A stretch of DNA of 64,000 nt from a virus: the IMG/VR virus record IMGVR_UViG_3300040801_001492, positions 1 to 64,000 of that record; one strand, written 5' to 3'. A program made the translations under genes and the position numbers. Position 1 is the first letter of the stretch; each line of letters opens with the position of its first letter. Below are positions 8,689-17,836 of this stretch, piece after piece. Under the pieces are notes generated by a model. That model did no database searches and was not told the DNA's origin. It was given only the letters and a program-made list of their open reading frames with translations.

Positions 8689-9951
8689 TTAGGATACGCT
8701 GAGAACGGCATCAAAGTTAGTGTTGTCAGTAGTCAGGTCATCATCCAGAGCGATTATCATACGCCATTTAGATATTGGATTGTGTCCTGTAGTAGCAGAT
8801 GCATAATTACTTTCATGACATTCAAATGAATAAATGTCGTAAGTTTCACCGGCCACTGCTTCATCTATCCTTACATTAGGAGGATAAGCACTTACAATAC
8901 GGTCTTTATCTTGGAACTGTGCATAAGACTGCAGATAACGTATCTGGTCTTCAAGTCCTGATCCAAGAACAGGTGTTGTTGAATAAGTTACTTCTGCTGT
9001 ATTGAAATCATCAGAAGCTACATCAAACATAACCTGGAATACACTATCGGTAGCACCAACGAAGTCTCCTTCATCAGGTGTATTACCATCCATACGTACT
9101 CCCCAATTAGCAGCTAAACCAGTAGCAGAAGTAATAACTTCAGCCATATCACCAGCAGCGGTATAACTACCAGAGGCTACATTAATTGGCCTATCTACAG
9201 TTACTGTAAGAGTATCTATAGCAGTTACTTTATATACAGCACTGGTAAGTGAAGTAGCAGCGGCTGTTTTAGCTGTACCACCTAGCCTTACATAATCACC
9301 TACTGCAAGAGTTCCAGCAGCCGTGTTATACTGAAGGTTAGTACCTACAGTAAAGGTTTTAGCACCGTTAGTAATAGTTGCGTTGTTATCAAAGCAGTTA
9401 GCTGCAGTTACTGCAACATTACATACAGCATCAAAAATGACATCCCTATTCATCCTACCACGCCTAAAAGCTTTATCACCAGCAAGTGTAAGACCTAATG
9501 CAAGGTCTTCCTGGCTTGAACTAGATGCGGTTTTGTAAGGAATAGTTCTAATCAGAGGACTGTTATTCAGCGTACCAGCGGTATGCTTAAGAATAACTTT
9601 CAGTCCAAAATAGGTAGAATCGCTATCATCCATTGAACCGGATGTACCGTTATACCCAAGATAAGTTATTTGTTCTGTCCTTGCAAAGTCGGCAAGAAAA
9701 GTCTCGTTAAAGACATCTCCACCATCAAACAAAGGACTTTTATGTAACGAACCGTCAGCATCTCTCCATGCAAAAACATATTTACTGCCTGCAGCAAGAG
9801 CTGTGTCTTCTTCATAACCAAAGCCTCCTATAGCGTCCTGCTCAAGGAAAAACCCACCTGAACCATCAGGGAGATCACCTATCGCATCACCATCAGAGAG
9901 ACCATTAGCTATTGTAAGTACGGCTACATAAGTTACGGAATCTTCAAACAT
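8689..9951 (-). CDS. Abundant structural protein candidate (tail or second head protein)
   Basis: This 420-residue acidic protein has no signal peptide. It starts MFEDSVTYVAVLTIANGLSD. The middle holds a beta-rich inserted domain (ITNGAKTFTVGTNLQYN, YVRLGGTAKTAA, KVTAIDTLTVTVDRP), and the end returns to a mixed fold (YDIYSFECHESNYAS, SKWRMIIALDDDL). It is bounded downstream by a strong terminator, has a 41-nt gap upstream and uses better codons than its neighbours. This is the usual setting of a major virion protein, such as a tail-tube, sheath or auxiliary capsid protein. I cannot assign the family by eye. Confidence 0.55.
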   Translation of the reverse strand: MFEDSVTYVAVLTIANGLSDGDAIGDLPDGSGGFFLEQDAIGGFGYEEDTALAAGSKYVFAWRDADGSLHKSPLFDGGDVFNETFLADFARTEQITYLGYNGTSGSMDDSDSTYFGLKVILKHTAGTLNNSPLIRTIPYKTASSSSQEDLALGLTLAGDKAFRRGRMNRDVIFDAVCNVAVTAANCFDNNATITNGAKTFTVGTNLQYNTAAGTLAVGDYVRLGGTAKTAAATSLTSAVYKVTAIDTLTVTVDRPINVASGSYTAAGDMAEVITSATGLAANWGVRMDGNTPDEGDFVGATDSVFQVMFDVASDDFNTAEVTYSTTPVLGSGLEDQIRYLQSYAQFQDKDRIVSAYPPNVRIDEAVAGETYDIYSFECHESNYASATTGHNPISKWRMIIALDDDLTTDNTNFDAVLSVS

Positions 9952-9991
9952 AATTTTCTAAGTATTTAATTTAACAATATTTTATTTCTTT

Positions 9992-10921
9992 TTATCTACG
10001 CTCCTGTATAACAGTTACGTAATCAACTAACAAGCTTTCAGCATTAGTATCACCGGCTTTAACACCTATGACAATATGCATTTCTTCAAGCCCTGATATG
10101 GTAATGTTATGAGCATCACCAGCTACTCCATTAAGATAAGGTGTAATTATGCCAGTTGTACCGTCATTATAATCATACATGAAAGCAAGATTATAAGTAG
10201 TACCACTAACAAAATCTCCTAAATCATCGTTAGTTACTTGAGTAGCAGCATTCGATGTTTCAAACTGAATACTCATATCGCCATCTTCTTTGAAAAAGAC
10301 AGCACCATCATAGCTAGCTGCGGGGCCGTCTCCATCATCTTGAAGAAAATTAGCAGCAGCATTATCGGATAGACCGATTACCCAGTTAGCATCATCTGTA
10401 TTAGCTTCAGTAAGCTTTATACGACATTTGAACAGAAGTTTTTTGTCTGTATCAAATTTAAAAGCTTCAGTAGCAGAAGACAGGTAAGTTTCGTTATTAT
10501 CAGTATTAGTAGCATTCACTTCAAGCCATCCGCCTAGACCATCTTCAACACCTGTAGTTCCTATGGCATCAGTAACAACTGCATAACCCATAGACCCGTT
10601 AGCTATATCATCAATAGCAGGAGTGATAAAGTCATCCATAAAGATTATCCAGTCTGAAGGATCAACACCGTTCCAAACAGGAAAACCAGAGGCTGCCGAT
10701 AAATTACTTACCATAGCACCGTCTTTAAAGGTAACACTTTCTATCGTTACTCCGCTATTTTCAGTTGCTTCAGTAATAGTATCTACATTAAGATCATTCT
10801 CATCTGTAAATCTATGATTAATGAAGTCAGCAATAGCATTAGCCCAGTCTGCTATACGTGGTTTACTAGCCGCATGATACTTGGCAAAATTCAAGTCAGG
10901 GACTATTTTAAATATACTCAT
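9992..10921 (-). CDS. Virion protein: docking module plus concanavalin-like C-terminal domain
   Basis: I choose the ATG at 10921 because the upstream in-frame start is a TTG; this gives 309 residues. Residues 1-50 share the module of the 97-residue protein at 3284-3577 (FxxxPDLxF, then WAxAxADFIN). The segment ITEATENSGVTIESVTFKDG resembles the fibre repeats ITESTTDAGVTIEG of the 958-residue protein. From about residue 90 a jelly-roll-like domain appears (WIIFMDDFITP, KLLFKCRIKL, GDMSIQFETS, LLVDYVTVIQE), like a LamG lectin. The likely role is a head or tail decoration or receptor-binding spike. Confidence 0.6.
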   Translation of the reverse strand: MSIFKIVPDLNFAKYHAASKPRIADWANAIADFINHRFTDENDLNVDTITEATENSGVTIESVTFKDGAMVSNLSAASGFPVWNGVDPSDWIIFMDDFITPAIDDIANGSMGYAVVTDAIGTTGVEDGLGGWLEVNATNTDNNETYLSSATEAFKFDTDKKLLFKCRIKLTEANTDDANWVIGLSDNAAANFLQDDGDGPAASYDGAVFFKEDGDMSIQFETSNAATQVTNDDLGDFVSGTTYNLAFMYDYNDGTTGIITPYLNGVAGDAHNITISGLEEMHIVIGVKAGDTNAESLLVDYVTVIQERR

Positions 10922-10939
10922 TTGCAATTTTATTTTTAA

Positions 10940-11632
10940 TTAATAATTCAATCTTTGATCATCAGTTACAGTAAGCTGAAACCCATTAGGGTCTAGAACA
11001 GACATATGTGCTAACACTACTGCTTCTTTAACTATCTCACTCTGTACTCCTTCGTTGAGTACACAGTCAGAACCGCTTGCTATAGAATAAGTATCAGGAT
11101 GCTTAACACCAACAAACTTATAGGCTGTGGGCTCTTTACCGTCAGTAATAAACACAGGTCGGTGTGTATTATCATTATCCTCATCTAATACTGAGATAAC
11201 CCAAAACCCTTCTTCAACTGAAGGAGAAGTAAAAGGATTATCTAGGTTTTTTTGATAAAAATGGAAGCTTTTCCTTAGCAATGGTATACGTGAATAATTA
11301 GCTGTAGTAACATATTCATCTAATATCCAAAAATACTCATCATCAATCTGGCTGCTGCCAGTATCTAAAGTAAAAGCAGCTGTACCATCGCTATTTAAAA
11401 AATAACTATCGGTAGTAATAGTAGTTTCCGACTCTGATTCAATCAAAGGAGCAATAGCCGTCATACTGAGTATTCCTTTCTCAAGACCTTCCTCTAGTAT
11501 CTTACGTACTATACGCCTTTGTGCTACGGTAAATAAACTACCCCACTCTGTGTCTAAAAAACCTGGAGCATCGGAACTATTAATACTTTCATAAAGTATC
11601 TCAGCCTCTGCTCTCATCTGAGCAAACGTCAT
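10940..11632 (-). CDS. Head-tail connector-like protein
   Basis: This 230-residue protein starts MTFAQMRAEAEILYESINSS, then has helical segments FTVAQRRIVRKILEEGLEKG and a beta-rich middle. It overlaps the preceding 294-residue gene by 1 nt (TAATG), so translation is coupled. Position two genes after the capsid gene, with a helical N-terminus and a short beta insert, suits a neck or adaptor protein. No defined family was recognised, so the call rests on order. Confidence 0.45.
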   Translation of the reverse strand: MTFAQMRAEAEILYESINSSDAPGFLDTEWGSLFTVAQRRIVRKILEEGLEKGILSMTAIAPLIESESETTITTDSYFLNSDGTAAFTLDTGSSQIDDEYFWILDEYVTTANYSRIPLLRKSFHFYQKNLDNPFTSPSVEEGFWVISVLDEDNDNTHRPVFITDGKEPTAYKFVGVKHPDTYSIASGSDCVLNEGVQSEIVKEAVVLAHMSVLDPNGFQLTVTDDQRLNY

Positions 11633-12516
11633 TATTTAATGTCTTTAGCTTGTGCAACTAATTTTAAATATATATCTTCTTTTGTCTTCTCTGCTCCAGC
11701 AAGATAATTAACAAGTTCTTTATATGAATATGATACATTTTCACCTACCACCATATATTTGTTACGTGCTTCTTTAATTATCGAACCTGCTCTTATAGAA
11801 GAGTTAATAAGTGTTTTTATCTTCGAAGCAGGATCATTTACTATCTTAATAAATAAATCTGTTTCATCCTTAACTACTTTATTAACTTCTTTCTGCAGAA
11901 ACTCTAATGATGCATCTTCAGGAACAAATTTCATCTCGTTCTTCTCTAAGAAGTAAACACCTAAGATGTTTTTAAGCTTAGGAATAGAGTTTCTTATTTC
12001 ACCATACTTAGTATAAGCTTCAGCCATCTTAGCACCAGCATCCAGCTCCTGTGCTTCTTCATAGCCTTCATCAACAAGAGCAAACTTATATTCACCCTTA
12101 TTAAATCTATCTTCCCAACTAGGAGCAACAAAGGCTTGCATCTTAGTTACTCTATAACGAAGGTTATCCATTGGGTCTGATAAATCAAACTTATATCCTT
12201 CATGCATCAAATTATAATCTTTGATAACCTTAACAAAAAAGGTATGCCAAAAATTATCTTTCTTTTTGTGGATACTTAAATCTATATCCAACTCTTTTTC
12301 AAAAAACTGTTTTTCTTCATCACCTAAAGGAAATGGATTAGCATATCCGCCACGCTCAGCCTTAGGCAGCTGAAACCAGTTTTTGGCTCCCTCAATCTGA
12401 AAATATGCTACGTGTTCTGGACTCTTTACTAATTTACCTCCTCTTGGTACTGGTTTTAAAAATACTTTTTTCTTCTGTAAATAGCCTTTATCAAAGGCTT
12501 CTCCTACTGTTGTCAT
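11632..12516 (-). CDS. Lys/Glu-rich head-region protein, unrecognised
   Basis: This 294-residue protein contains IEGAKNWFQLPKAERGGYANPFP, a helical middle (YEEAQELDAGAKMAEAYTKYGEIRNSIPKLKNIL) and a helical C-terminus (YSYKELVNYLAGAEKTKEDIY). Lys and Glu are frequent throughout. It sits between the capsid-like gene and the connector-like gene, so a head-completion or minor capsid role is likely. I see no catalytic motif or membrane segment. Confidence 0.45.
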   Translation of the reverse strand: MTTVGEAFDKGYLQKKKVFLKPVPRGGKLVKSPEHVAYFQIEGAKNWFQLPKAERGGYANPFPLGDEEKQFFEKELDIDLSIHKKKDNFWHTFFVKVIKDYNLMHEGYKFDLSDPMDNLRYRVTKMQAFVAPSWEDRFNKGEYKFALVDEGYEEAQELDAGAKMAEAYTKYGEIRNSIPKLKNILGVYFLEKNEMKFVPEDASLEFLQKEVNKVVKDETDLFIKIVNDPASKIKTLINSSIRAGSIIKEARNKYMVVGENVSYSYKELVNYLAGAEKTKEDIYLKLVAQAKDIK

Positions 12517-12542
12517 ACTGTTATTTATTTAATAAAAAATAA

Positions 12543-12564
12543 TGGGGGAGGGATGCTCCCCCAT
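12543..12564 (-). terminator. Intrinsic terminator after the capsid gene
   Basis: The minus strand reads a stem of ATGGGGGAG with CTCCCCCAT around a CATCC loop, followed by TATTTTTTATT. It lies 9 nt after the capsid-like ORF, as expected for an abundant transcript. Confidence 0.8.
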
Positions 12565-12572
12565 AATTATAA

Positions 12573-14066
12573 TTACGCTCTAAGAATAGAAGGAATTACC
12601 CTAGCAGTCTTCTTCATATTGGTAATTTTTATACCACCAATATATGCTTTATAGACAGAATAACCGTCTACTGAAGTAGCCATCATCCTAGGATCAGTCC
12701 TCTTATTATATGGAGAGAAAGGGTCTCTTAATCCAGGCATATAACCGAAGAACTCTTCTTCATCCTTCACACTAACCCTAACAATGTTAGATTCACCATT
12801 AGTAGTACCTACATCGAATATATCATAGATATATGAACTTGCAAGTCCACCATCAGGGTGAGTAAGTGTATTAGGATAACCATCTTTCATAGGATCAATA
12901 GTCAGCTTAAACTTAATACCGTTTACACTAACATAATTGAGGAATTGTCCTTCATCAAGAGTAAGTTTACCGTCCATAGTTTTGATGTTAACATCACTCT
13001 GCAGATAAGTAAAGCCAGAAGCTTTATTTACTGCATCCTTATGGAATTGGTATGCACCATATTCTCCTGTTGAGAGTACAAATTCACGCCTATCTTCGGG
13101 TATCTTGCCATAAGACATATCCATAGCGAAATCAGTCAGCATATCCAATGAGAATGAGCTGTAAGAAAGTATATTACCATATTCCATCTGATCATAAAGA
13201 CCAAAACCTGAACGTATAACATTACCTGATTCACCTGTATGTCCATAAGTACCATTGTCAAGCTTGTTAGACTTACCATAAACAAGAAGTCTAGCTTTAT
13301 CTCTTTCGAACTGTACGAAGAAGTCCCATCCCAGTTTATCTATCCAGCGGGTCTGCATCTTACCATCTTGGTCAACAAAAGCATAAGCAAGAGGCTTATT
13401 TTTACCTTTGCTAATCATGTTACCAGGAACATCATAATTCTTACGAATCATTGAACAGACATTCTCTAATTGATAAGGAGCAGTATGGTGAACACCAGTA
13501 CCTCTCTTGGAGAGTTCTTGTTCAACCATACCAAACATCTCTGAGAACAATATACCTGCAGCCAATTCTTCAGCAGGTACCCAGAGGGTATCATCACTGG
13601 TAAAGTTTTGTACTTTATATCTCCACAGGTTACCTACCTGTACAGGGTCTTCAACAACCCTAAACTGATAAACTTCGGGTTTTCTTCCTACAATATGTGA
13701 TGTAGCTTCAAAATACCTTTCGTTGAACCACAGGTAAAAATGACCACGGTTAAGTCCGGCTTGATCAGCATCTTCTACTGTATCTGTTTTAGTAGTAGAA
13801 GTAGAAGCAGCTACCAATGGTATACTACGTTCATCTGATCCTTGTAAGAACCATCTGTAAGGAACATCATCATTAATATACTCAACAGGAAGCTTATTAA
13901 CCATAGAAACTATGTTATCACTTCCAATATTGAGATCATATAAACGATACATAACCTTACTGATTACTTCAGGCTCTTGCATACCAAGCCATCCTAGGTG
14001 GGATTCTCTTGTGAGTCCACTCCAGTGTTTTTGATCTACAATCTGAAGGTCACTAATTTTATTCAT
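12573..14066 (-). CDS. Major capsid protein candidate
   Basis: This 497-residue protein is the length of crAss-like capsid proteins. It follows the portal and acidic scaffold-like genes and is closed by a strong terminator. The start is MNKISDLQIVDQKHWSGLTR, with the ATG at 14066 preceded by AT-rich sequence and no Shine-Dalgarno. The interior is a mix of strands and helices without signal or membrane segments (SYSSFSLDMLTDFAMDMSY, EFVLSTGEYGAYQFHKDAVN). It ends PSILRA. A capsid (HK97-fold) role is inferred from order, length and terminator; the alternative is a large head vertex protein. Confidence 0.65.
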   Translation of the reverse strand: MNKISDLQIVDQKHWSGLTRESHLGWLGMQEPEVISKVMYRLYDLNIGSDNIVSMVNKLPVEYINDDVPYRWFLQGSDERSIPLVAASTSTTKTDTVEDADQAGLNRGHFYLWFNERYFEATSHIVGRKPEVYQFRVVEDPVQVGNLWRYKVQNFTSDDTLWVPAEELAAGILFSEMFGMVEQELSKRGTGVHHTAPYQLENVCSMIRKNYDVPGNMISKGKNKPLAYAFVDQDGKMQTRWIDKLGWDFFVQFERDKARLLVYGKSNKLDNGTYGHTGESGNVIRSGFGLYDQMEYGNILSYSSFSLDMLTDFAMDMSYGKIPEDRREFVLSTGEYGAYQFHKDAVNKASGFTYLQSDVNIKTMDGKLTLDEGQFLNYVSVNGIKFKLTIDPMKDGYPNTLTHPDGGLASSYIYDIFDVGTTNGESNIVRVSVKDEEEFFGYMPGLRDPFSPYNKRTDPRMMATSVDGYSVYKAYIGGIKITNMKKTARVIPSILRA

Positions 14067-14099
14067 TAATATTTAAATTTAAAAAAGGTTTATATCTTG

Positions 14100-15362
14100 T
14101 TATTTCAAAATAGATTGAGTTGAATCAATTATTTTTCTTATGTTTTTTTCGTTATAACTGTCATTAGCTACAACTGAACGCCCTGATTGAGAGCCTGTAT
14201 TTTTCTTTTTACTGAGGTAGTTCTGTAGTTCGGAAGCTTTCTTAGTGTTTATAACTTTCTCTATCTTACTCCAAGGCTTATCCTTATCGAAGAATCCTGT
14301 TTCATATAAATAAGCTACCTTAGCATCAAAAGAGATGGGGTCTTCCGATCTCTTAGCCCATATAGCATTTGTTGTTCTGCCATCTTGAAGCTTAACAGGC
14401 TTAGTAATAAGATTATACATCTTTTCCTTAGTCTGCTTATTAATACGCTGCTCTGGTATAATCTCAGACAGAGCATTAATATGATCTTTCAGTACCTCAA
14501 GTTGGCGTTGTCTTTCTTGCTCACCAAGCTCACGTTGGCGTTGTGCTTCCTGCTTTTGAGTTTCTATCTGCTCAGTAATAAGAGATTTAATATTTTTTAA
14601 TGCATCCTTAGATTCATTAATATCATCCCCCATATCTACTGCATTCTGCACCAGCTTATCTATCTTAGCATCTGAAAAACGAGTGGTAAGCTTATAATAA
14701 TCTGTAAGAACAGATTTTCTTAGCTCATCATTAGTCTCGCTATCTAAATCTTCTTCGGCTATATTGCTAAACTTATCATTCAATCCTGATAAGGAAGCTG
14801 CTGCATCATCGGATACGCCCTGTCCTATCATCTCTAGATAGTGTTTGTACCCTTCATCGAGATCGGTCTTAGCTGCTTCTATACTTTCATTAACCTCACC
14901 TTCTATGAGACTATGAAAAGCTTCAGCTTCGCCTTTCTCTTCAATAATCTGCTGATATTTTTCTTCATCAAAATCAGATAGTATACCCCGCTCCATCAAA
15001 TCCCTAGCAAAAATAACAGTAAAAGGAGCATCAGAAGAAGACTTTTTTGTTTCGTCAGGAGCGGGGTCGCTATCTAAATCTTTATTATCGTCCTTGTCTT
15101 CATCATCGTCATCCTCGTCATCTTCATCATCACCGCCCGACTCTAGTTCGGACTTTGCCAGTACTTGATTAATATCACTCAGATCATTGTCTGTATCTTT
15201 ATTGTCTTTGTTCTTATCTGTTGAATCTTCTTCTTCATCATCAACAGTATTTTCTTCTTCATCTTCTATTGCAGGAGTTTGTTCCAACATATCGTTAATA
15301 TCAAAAGTATCTCCGAAATCTGCAACTTCTCCAAAATCTGCATTCAATCCTTTTTTGCTCAT
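14100..15362 (-). CDS. Scaffolding-like acidic coiled-coil protein
   Basis: This is a 420-residue protein. The N-terminal 110 residues are extremely acidic (EDEEENTVDDEEEDSTDKNK, GDDEDDEDDDDEDKDDN). A helical middle and a coiled coil follow (residues about 270-300, QEAQRQRELGEQERQRQLEVLKD), then a basic C-terminus. That architecture between portal and capsid genes is the pattern of internal scaffold or core proteins, which are often cut by a prohead protease. A Bacteroidota-type promoter lies directly upstream (15380-15411), so the capsid-scaffold pair may have its own transcript. No protease motif is evident in it. Confidence 0.6.
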   Translation of the reverse strand: MSKKGLNADFGEVADFGDTFDINDMLEQTPAIEDEEENTVDDEEEDSTDKNKDNKDTDNDLSDINQVLAKSELESGGDDEDDEDDDDEDKDDNKDLDSDPAPDETKKSSSDAPFTVIFARDLMERGILSDFDEEKYQQIIEEKGEAEAFHSLIEGEVNESIEAAKTDLDEGYKHYLEMIGQGVSDDAAASLSGLNDKFSNIAEEDLDSETNDELRKSVLTDYYKLTTRFSDAKIDKLVQNAVDMGDDINESKDALKNIKSLITEQIETQKQEAQRQRELGEQERQRQLEVLKDHINALSEIIPEQRINKQTKEKMYNLITKPVKLQDGRTTNAIWAKRSEDPISFDAKVAYLYETGFFDKDKPWSKIEKVINTKKASELQNYLSKKKNTGSQSGRSVVANDSYNEKNIRKIIDSTQSILK

Positions 15363-15379
15363 TTTTATGCTAGTTTATA

Positions 15380-15411
15380 CAAAAGTAATTATTATTATTT
15401 CAATATACAAA
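15380..15411 (-). promoter_or_regulatory. Bacteroidota-type promoter before the scaffold gene
   Basis: The minus strand reads TTTG, exactly 20 nt, then TACTTTTG, which fits TTTG-N20-TAnnTTTG. It lies 18 nt upstream of the scaffold-like ATG, in the gap between the portal and scaffold genes. Confidence 0.65.
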
Positions 15412-15448
15412 TCCTTAAACTAATTTAGTAGTTCTGGTATAACGAAAA

Positions 15449-17806
15449 CTAGGTTTTCTTTACCGCCGTTTTACGCTTTATACTCAGTTCTTTCTCTTTA
15501 AGGTCTTCTAATTTTTTATTTTTACGTATAGTTTCTTCAAGTTTATCACGCTCTAAAGCAATCTTCTCATCATTATCTTCTTCTGGTTCTTCTTGATTTT
15601 GACGCATACGTTCTATTTCAAGATCAGTCTGACTATCCAAATCAGCTTTATACTTCTCCATCTCAAGCTTACGATTCTCAAGGTCAGCCTGTGCAGCTGT
15701 TGCTTCTCTCTGTGCCTGTACAGCTTGTTCTTGCGACCTCATCTGCTCTTCACGAACCTGCTCTTCAAAAGCTTCAAACTTACGCTGCAGAGTAGCTACA
15801 TCTTGAGCACGGTACAGTTCCATTATCATTGAGAATGAACCACCATTCTGCATGAAAGGTTGTGCTAAAGTCTTTAGTGTCTGTAGCATCTCCCTATCAT
15901 TAACTGAATTAGTAGTAAAAATACCATATTCACTTTCAGCAAATATATCACCATCAAAATCTAGTATCTGTTGACTACCATCATCAAGAATAAATTGACG
16001 CTTAAACTTCTGATCTCTCCAAGCAACCTTAGCCGTTTCAAGGTAAGCAGTTAAAGCACGTACTCTAAAGTTATCATGGATTGAGAAGTACTTGGCTGTA
16101 TTAAGACTGGACTGTTTAACAGAACGCTCAACACCACCTACAGTCTCACGTGATTCAATAGCACCTTTTCGCTGAGGTGTTATACCTGTACTATCAGCTA
16201 ACCTATTCTCAAGAAACTGTAATATAGCTAATAGGTTTTGTATAATCTGTGGGTCACCGAACTCATAACTACCACTATTCTGGTTCATATTACCAGCCAA
16301 TTTACCCATAGCTGCTCCTTTGCGTCCTTCATTGAAGGGGTCTTCAAAAGCGATCTTCATCTGATCTATATAGAAGAGATACTGATCCATGGTAAAGCTA
16401 TCTGGTATGAGTGCAGTATTTAACCTAGGCACCTTACCTTTATAAGTCTTAAGCTCTTCTATAAGTTTATGCATGAAGTAATTATATGCTAACTGATAAT
16501 CTTTATTTAATCCAACAAAAGAGAGTGCACGTGAGCTATTAACATTTAGTATATTACCTACTATACCAGGTGAACACTTAGAAGGATTATCTAATGACCT
16601 GAACTGTACAGGACGTGGCCCCATACGTACAAAAATATCATCACCTAACTTGGTACCTTCGTACCATTCGCTAATCCATATCCATTCAACTTGATCTTTC
16701 TCTTCATCAGTAAGGGGATACTCTTCATCTATATGCTTCTTTTGCATATCACCTTGGTCATCAAAATATGATAATACACCTACCTTACGCATACCTTTCC
16801 ACAAAGCACGCAGCTTACGTATATTACCGAACTCATCAAAACTACCTCCTAAATACGTTGATTGTCTGGCATTAGCTTCAATAACACTACCTATACCTCC
16901 CTGTTGATTAATCCAAGTCTCTAAGTTAAGAGGCTGGTTAATAAGATTATTAGAGAATATACGATTGCTAGCAGATGTATTAAAAGAATAGCCTTCTTCA
17001 AGTTTCTTTATATCACCAGGCTTAAGCTCATCATAATACTCATCTATTGCTTTACCTACAGGTATATAAGATAGTTCAACAATCATATCTGATTCTTCTA
17101 TCTTATATGTTTCAGAACTGCGTATAGCAAATACGTTCAAAGGATTAAGTTTTCTTAATACAGGCTCACCACCTTCTATATCAGCAGCTACCAGTTCTTC
17201 ATCGCCTATAAGCAAATCTTCATAGCAACGACTAAACAACTCTTTCATATCTAACTTATGAAAACCATACTGTAATATCTGTGTAGCCATACGCTCACGT
17301 CTATCACGGTAATTAAATTTCATATACTTAGATTCTTTCTCTATGCGTTTACGTGCATCTTCCTCAGAAAAAGAAGAGGCTAATACTTGATCAATAATAG
17401 ACTGATTAAGCATAGAAGTCATATCTTCTAACTTTTGGTTAAGAAGATCAGGACTGGTCATGGTAACAAGAGGGTTAAATAATGTCTCTCGTTCTTCCCC
17501 AAGCAACACAGCCATAGCTGAATTAATAAGAGGATAATTTTTATAGTCAGCAGAAAATTCGGCTTCTAAATTATATGGATTAATAACACGTTTGACTTCT
17601 TCAGGGTCAACAATATTATTAATAAGATTATAATTGTTTATCTTCTCACGCATGGTAGACCTAAATCCGTTATCTATATCTAGACCAACGAACATATCAC
17701 AGGCTTCAACACAGTCTTTGAAGAATTTCTTACCCTTCTCCGAGCGTGTTCTTTTCTGACGTGGAAAAGACATTATGCCACCTGACATAACTTTACTTGC
17801 ACTCAT
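15449..17806 (-). CDS. Portal protein, crAss-like size
   Basis: This 785-residue protein lies between TerL and the scaffold gene. The N-terminal half has portal-like helices and strands (NPLNVFAIRSSETYKIEESD, RMATQILQYGFHKLD). The segment ESRETVGGVERSVKQSSLNTAKYFSIHDNF is typical of large Bacteroidota podovirus portals. The last 130 residues are a long coiled coil (MRSQEQAVQAQREATAAQ, LEIERMRQNQEEPEEDND) ending in basic residues. The portal ring is the DNA-entry channel and terminase docking site. Length and order match crAss-like phages. The start is the ATG at 17806, and a weak TATATTTG element lies 18 nt before it. Confidence 0.75.
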   Translation of the reverse strand: MSASKVMSGGIMSFPRQKRTRSEKGKKFFKDCVEACDMFVGLDIDNGFRSTMREKINNYNLINNIVDPEEVKRVINPYNLEAEFSADYKNYPLINSAMAVLLGEERETLFNPLVTMTSPDLLNQKLEDMTSMLNQSIIDQVLASSFSEEDARKRIEKESKYMKFNYRDRRERMATQILQYGFHKLDMKELFSRCYEDLLIGDEELVAADIEGGEPVLRKLNPLNVFAIRSSETYKIEESDMIVELSYIPVGKAIDEYYDELKPGDIKKLEEGYSFNTSASNRIFSNNLINQPLNLETWINQQGGIGSVIEANARQSTYLGGSFDEFGNIRKLRALWKGMRKVGVLSYFDDQGDMQKKHIDEEYPLTDEEKDQVEWIWISEWYEGTKLGDDIFVRMGPRPVQFRSLDNPSKCSPGIVGNILNVNSSRALSFVGLNKDYQLAYNYFMHKLIEELKTYKGKVPRLNTALIPDSFTMDQYLFYIDQMKIAFEDPFNEGRKGAAMGKLAGNMNQNSGSYEFGDPQIIQNLLAILQFLENRLADSTGITPQRKGAIESRETVGGVERSVKQSSLNTAKYFSIHDNFRVRALTAYLETAKVAWRDQKFKRQFILDDGSQQILDFDGDIFAESEYGIFTTNSVNDREMLQTLKTLAQPFMQNGGSFSMIMELYRAQDVATLQRKFEAFEEQVREEQMRSQEQAVQAQREATAAQADLENRKLEMEKYKADLDSQTDLEIERMRQNQEEPEEDNDEKIALERDKLEETIRKNKKLEDLKEKELSIKRKTAVKKT

Positions 17807-17823
17807 ATGTTTTTAAATTTTTA

Positions 17824-17831
17824 CAAATATA
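17824..17831 (-). promoter_or_regulatory. Possible -7 promoter element before the portal gene
   Basis: TATATTTG on the minus strand fits the TAnnTTTG element, but there is no TTTG 20 nt upstream. The call is weak and rests on position in the TerL-portal gap. Confidence 0.3.
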
Positions 17832-17836
17832 CTATT

